A stretch of 14,367 nt of DNA, from the NCBI GenBank assembly GCA_031368095.1, contig JANLQX010000497.1, positions 1 through 14,367 of the forward strand. Reading direction: 5' to 3'. Positions 12,396-14,367 of this stretch are shown here, one piece after another (positions within the stretch are counted from its first letter, which is position 1; every line of letters starts with the position of its first letter). The notes under the pieces were generated by a model. It saw only the letters and a list, made by a program, of their open reading frames with translations, was not told the DNA's origin and ran no database searches. Source of the DNA: JANLQX01 sp031368095. Its GTDB lineage: Bacteria > Actinomycetota > Acidimicrobiia > Acidimicrobiales > JANYDT01. Made by a program: the position numbers and the translations under genes.

Positions 12396-13412
12396 GTGAC
12401 TGCTTCAACTTCCGTCCGTGCCCACCGTGTTGCCGTGCTGGGCGGTGACGGCATTGGACCCGAGGTCACCGCCGAGGCGCTCAAAGTGGTGGCCGCTACC
12501 GGGGTGGTCTTGGACATCGTCGACTACGACCTCGGGGGACGGCGCTACGCCAGGACCGGTGAGATCCTCACCGATTCGGTCCTCGATGAACTTCGGGGGT
12601 TCGATGCGATCCTTCTCGGTGCCATCGGGACGCCGGCGGTGGCACCCGGCATCTTGGAGCGAGGTCTGCTGTTGAAGTTGCGCTTCGAACTCGACCTCTT
12701 CATCAACCAGCGGCCGTTTCTGTTCCCATCGAACAACGTCGACTGCATCGTGATCAGAGAGAACACCGAGGGGACCTACGCCGGCGAGGGTGGGTTCCTT
12801 CGCAAGGGAACGGCACACGAGGTGGCGACCCAGGGGAGTGTGAACACCCGCATGGGAGTGGAGCGCTGTGTGCGCCACGCGTTCGCGTTGGCCGCCTCTC
12901 GCGAACGCAAACATTTGACCCTCGTTCACAAAACCAACGTGCTGCAGTTCTCCGGGGATCTCTGGCAGCGCACGTTCAACGACGTGGCCCCCGAGTTCCC
13001 CAGCGTGACCACGGCCTACAACCACATCGACGCCGCGTGCATCTACTTTGTCGAGTCGCCGCAGCGATACGACGTGATCGTCACCGACAACCTGTTCGGC
13101 GACATCATCACCGACCTCGCCGGCGCGGTGAGCGGCGGCGTTGGATTGGCGTCGTCAGCGAACCTCAATCCGGCCCGCACCGGCCCATCGATGTTCGAGC
13201 CTGTTCACGGCTCCGCGCCCGACATCGTCGGCACCGGCAAAGCCGACCCGCGCGCCGCCATCATCAGCGCAGCGATGTTGTTGGAGTTCCTTGGCGAAGC
13301 CGACGCCGGAGGTCGTATGCGCGCTGCCGTCAACGCCACGCTGGTACCCGGCTCAGCCATGCCAAACGGGCCGACCCCAGCGATAGGCGACTTCGTGGCG
13401 GCGAGCCTCTAG
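12396..13412 (+). CDS. leuB: 3-isopropylmalate dehydrogenase
   Basis: A 338-residue member of the isocitrate/isopropylmalate dehydrogenase family. It has GGDGIGPEV (16-24), the substrate arginines in ERGLLLKLRFELD (88-100), RENTEGTYAG (121-130), catalytic K179 in VHKTNVL, the metal-binding acidic run TDNLFGDIITDLA (230-242) and MFEPVHGSAPDI (266-277). LeuB oxidises and decarboxylates 3-isopropylmalate with NAD, the step after LeuCD. The long ERGLLL block resembles actinobacterial LeuB. RENTEG is also seen in isocitrate and tartrate dehydrogenases, so a different beta-decarboxylating specificity is possible, but leuCD nearby favours LeuB. It starts with GTG, probably leaderless, and shares its stop with cobA through the palindrome CTAG. 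Confidence 0.88.
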   Translation: MTASTSVRAHRVAVLGGDGIGPEVTAEALKVVAATGVVLDIVDYDLGGRRYARTGEILTDSVLDELRGFDAILLGAIGTPAVAPGILERGLLLKLRFELDLFINQRPFLFPSNNVDCIVIRENTEGTYAGEGGFLRKGTAHEVATQGSVNTRMGVERCVRHAFALAASRERKHLTLVHKTNVLQFSGDLWQRTFNDVAPEFPSVTTAYNHIDAACIYFVESPQRYDVIVTDNLFGDIITDLAGAVSGGVGLASSANLNPARTGPSMFEPVHGSAPDIVGTGKADPRAAIISAAMLLEFLGEADAGGRMRAAVNATLVPGSAMPNGPTPAIGDFVAASL

Positions 13413-14155
13413 CGAGCCGGGATCGTCGCCGCGCCCACTGCGAGCAGTGCGTCGCCGACATGGACGACGTCACCGATAACGATGGTGGCCGGGTTGGTGA
13501 GCGCAGTTGCGCCGAGTTCGGCGAGGGTGGTGCGGACGACGCGCTGGTCGTCGCGAGTCGCTCGCTCGATGGCGGCTACCGGCATGTCGCCACGGGCGCC
13601 TGCGCCGATAAGTACGCGCGCATAGCTGGCCCGGTGGGCCACGCCCATGAGCACCACGATCGTGCCGCCCGCGCCAAGCAGTGGGGCTAGGAGCGGCCAG
13701 TCCGGGGTCTCGGCCCCGTCGCCGCAGGTTCCGGTCACGACGGTGAGCGTGCGGGCCACGTCGCGATGGGTCACGGGTATCCCGGCGGCGGCTGGCGCGG
13801 CGAGCGCCGAGGAGATACCGGGGACGATGGTGAACGGCACCCCAGCGTCGGCGAGTGCCAATGCTTCCTCGCCGCCGCGACCGAACACAAAAGGATCGCC
13901 CCCTTTGAGGCGAACCACATTGCGCCCTTCGAGTCCCAGGTGAACAAGAAGCGCGCTGATCATTTCCTGGGGTGTGGCTCGTCCGGGAGCCTTTCCGACA
14001 TCGATCAGTTCGGCGGTGGGGGAGGCCAGCGCAATGATGCGTTCATCGGCCAGGCGGTCGTGCACGATCACGTCGGCGCCTTGAATGAGGCGCAAGGCTC
14101 GAACCGTGAGCAAGTCCGGATCACCAGGGCCGGCACCGACAAGATGCACGGTCAC
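13409..14155 (-). CDS. cobA: Uroporphyrinogen-III C-methyltransferase (SUMT)
   Basis: A 248-residue single-domain SUMT that adds two methyl groups from S-adenosylmethionine to uroporphyrinogen III, giving precorrin-2 for siroheme and, in B12 producers, cobalamin. Family blocks are LVGAGPGDPDLLTVRAL (5-21), VRLKGGDPFVFGRGGEE (81-97), VPGISSALAAPAAAGIPVTH (111-130) and GTIVVLMG (164-171). There is no fused CysG-type dehydrogenase or HemD domain. The GTG at 14155 overlaps the upstream gene's stop as GTGA and has GGAG about 7 nt upstream. The upstream neighbour looks like a siroheme-containing reductase, so siroheme supply is the likely job here. Open frame continues upstream to 14245, but that part lacks family sequence. 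Confidence 0.94.
   Translation of the reverse strand: MTVHLVGAGPGDPDLLTVRALRLIQGADVIVHDRLADERIIALASPTAELIDVGKAPGRATPQEMISALLVHLGLEGRNVVRLKGGDPFVFGRGGEEALALADAGVPFTIVPGISSALAAPAAAGIPVTHRDVARTLTVVTGTCGDGAETPDWPLLAPLLGAGGTIVVLMGVAHRASYARVLIGAGARGDMPVAAIERATRDDQRVVRTTLAELGATALTNPATIVIGDVVHVGDALLAVGAATIPAR
13609..13620 (+). repeat. TAAGYRCGCGTA-like motif, copy 7 (two mismatches)
   Basis: TAAGTACGCGCG keeps the first ten consensus bases. It lies in cobA and is read as GTA CTT ATC from residue 181. The overlapping TACGCGCGCATA (13613-13624) is a one-mismatch copy on the other strand, so this site is nearly symmetric. Confidence 0.45.
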
Positions 14156-14367
14156 TCGTCGTCTCCGGCCGTGGCTCGGCCGCGTCGAGGCGCCTTGGCC
14201 GGAACGAGCTCGGCCAGCTTGTCGACACCGACACGCGCCGCCCAATCCCCGAACGATTCGTCGACCCCGCCGGATGTGGCGGCGGCATACTCGGCGAACA
14301 CCGGAGCGAGCGCCGACGAGAGGTCGCGAAGATCAACCTCGGTAGCCAGACGTACGCCGAGACGATC
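14152..14367 (-). CDS. Probable ferredoxin-dependent sulfite/nitrite reductase, C-terminal end
   Basis: An open frame of 71 codons enters from the right edge and ends at TGA 14154-14152. Visible parts include DLRDLSSALAPVFAEYAA and GVDESFGDWAARVGVDKLAE, then a charged, Ala/Arg-rich tail. The pattern of a helix followed by ESF-x-x-WAARVG resembles the end of actinobacterial NirA/SirA reductases, which carry siroheme and a 4Fe-4S cluster. The call rests mainly on that resemblance and on the 4-bp overlap with cobA, which makes the siroheme precursor. No cofactor-binding cysteines fall in this fragment, so sulfite versus nitrite, or a different product, cannot be settled here. Confidence 0.45.
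   Translation of the reverse strand, partial: DRLGVRLATEVDLRDLSSALAPVFAEYAAATSGGVDESFGDWAARVGVDKLAELVPAKAPRRGRATAGDDE

Noticed and set aside
1..14367. Mobile element, phage, CRISPR or defence system
   Set aside because: No transposase, integrase, phage or Cas-like protein and no regularly spaced repeat-spacer array is present; the genes are housekeeping or metabolic.

Overview
This is an ordinary-looking piece of a GC-rich chromosome, probably from an actinomycete and possibly from a deep-branching class such as Acidimicrobiia. The evidence for this is gene order and regulation. lexA diverges from a small SOS-type LysM protein followed by nrdR, the order of Rv2720/Rv2719c/Rv2718c in Mycobacterium. 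The LexA operators are of the CGAAC-N4-GTTCG type. An IclR regulator of the NdgR/LtbR type diverges from leuCD. Many GTG starts sit directly downstream of TAnnnT -10 elements, as in leaderless actinobacterial transcripts. The class and species are inference. I see no mobile element, CRISPR array, tRNA or rRNA.

Layout. 1-117: 3' end of a dapE-like gene (+). 158-850: lexA (-). 851-1158: shared control region with three strong and one weak LexA box. 1159-1599: membrane-anchored LysM protein (YneA/ChiZ type, +). 1621-2091: nrdR (+). 2092-2539: a 448-bp regulatory region with an 11-bp-phased repeat array, hairpins, a promoter, an NrdR box and a tandem repeat. 2540-5377: nrdJ, a B12-dependent ribonucleotide reductase (+), followed by a strong hairpin and a long imperfect inverted repeat. 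5554-7586: leuD and leuC (-). 7630-8292: ndgR-like regulator (+). 8305-8378: large inverted repeat. 8405-9250: alpha/beta hydrolase (+). 9240-12327: a minus-strand run of alpha/beta hydrolase, GH15-like protein and greA. 12396-13412: leuB (+). 13409-14155: cobA/SUMT (-). 14152-14367: 3' end of a probable ferredoxin-dependent sulfite/nitrite reductase (-).

How the genes fit together. The left third couples DNA-damage sensing (LexA), a probable division or cell-wall checkpoint protein and deoxynucleotide supply (NrdR controlling NrdJ). The middle and right parts hold three leucine-biosynthesis genes (leuD, leuC, leuB) and their likely regulator. cobA makes precorrin-2, the siroheme precursor, and overlaps the end of what looks like a siroheme enzyme.

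The least expected signal is a repeated 12-mer, TAAGYRCGCGTA. Four copies fit the consensus, one has a single mismatch and two have two mismatches. All read in the same direction on the + strand whatever the gene direction, all lie inside coding sequence, and most use A/T-ending codons that look unusual here. This suggests selection on the DNA rather than on the protein. A genome-wide count would decide.
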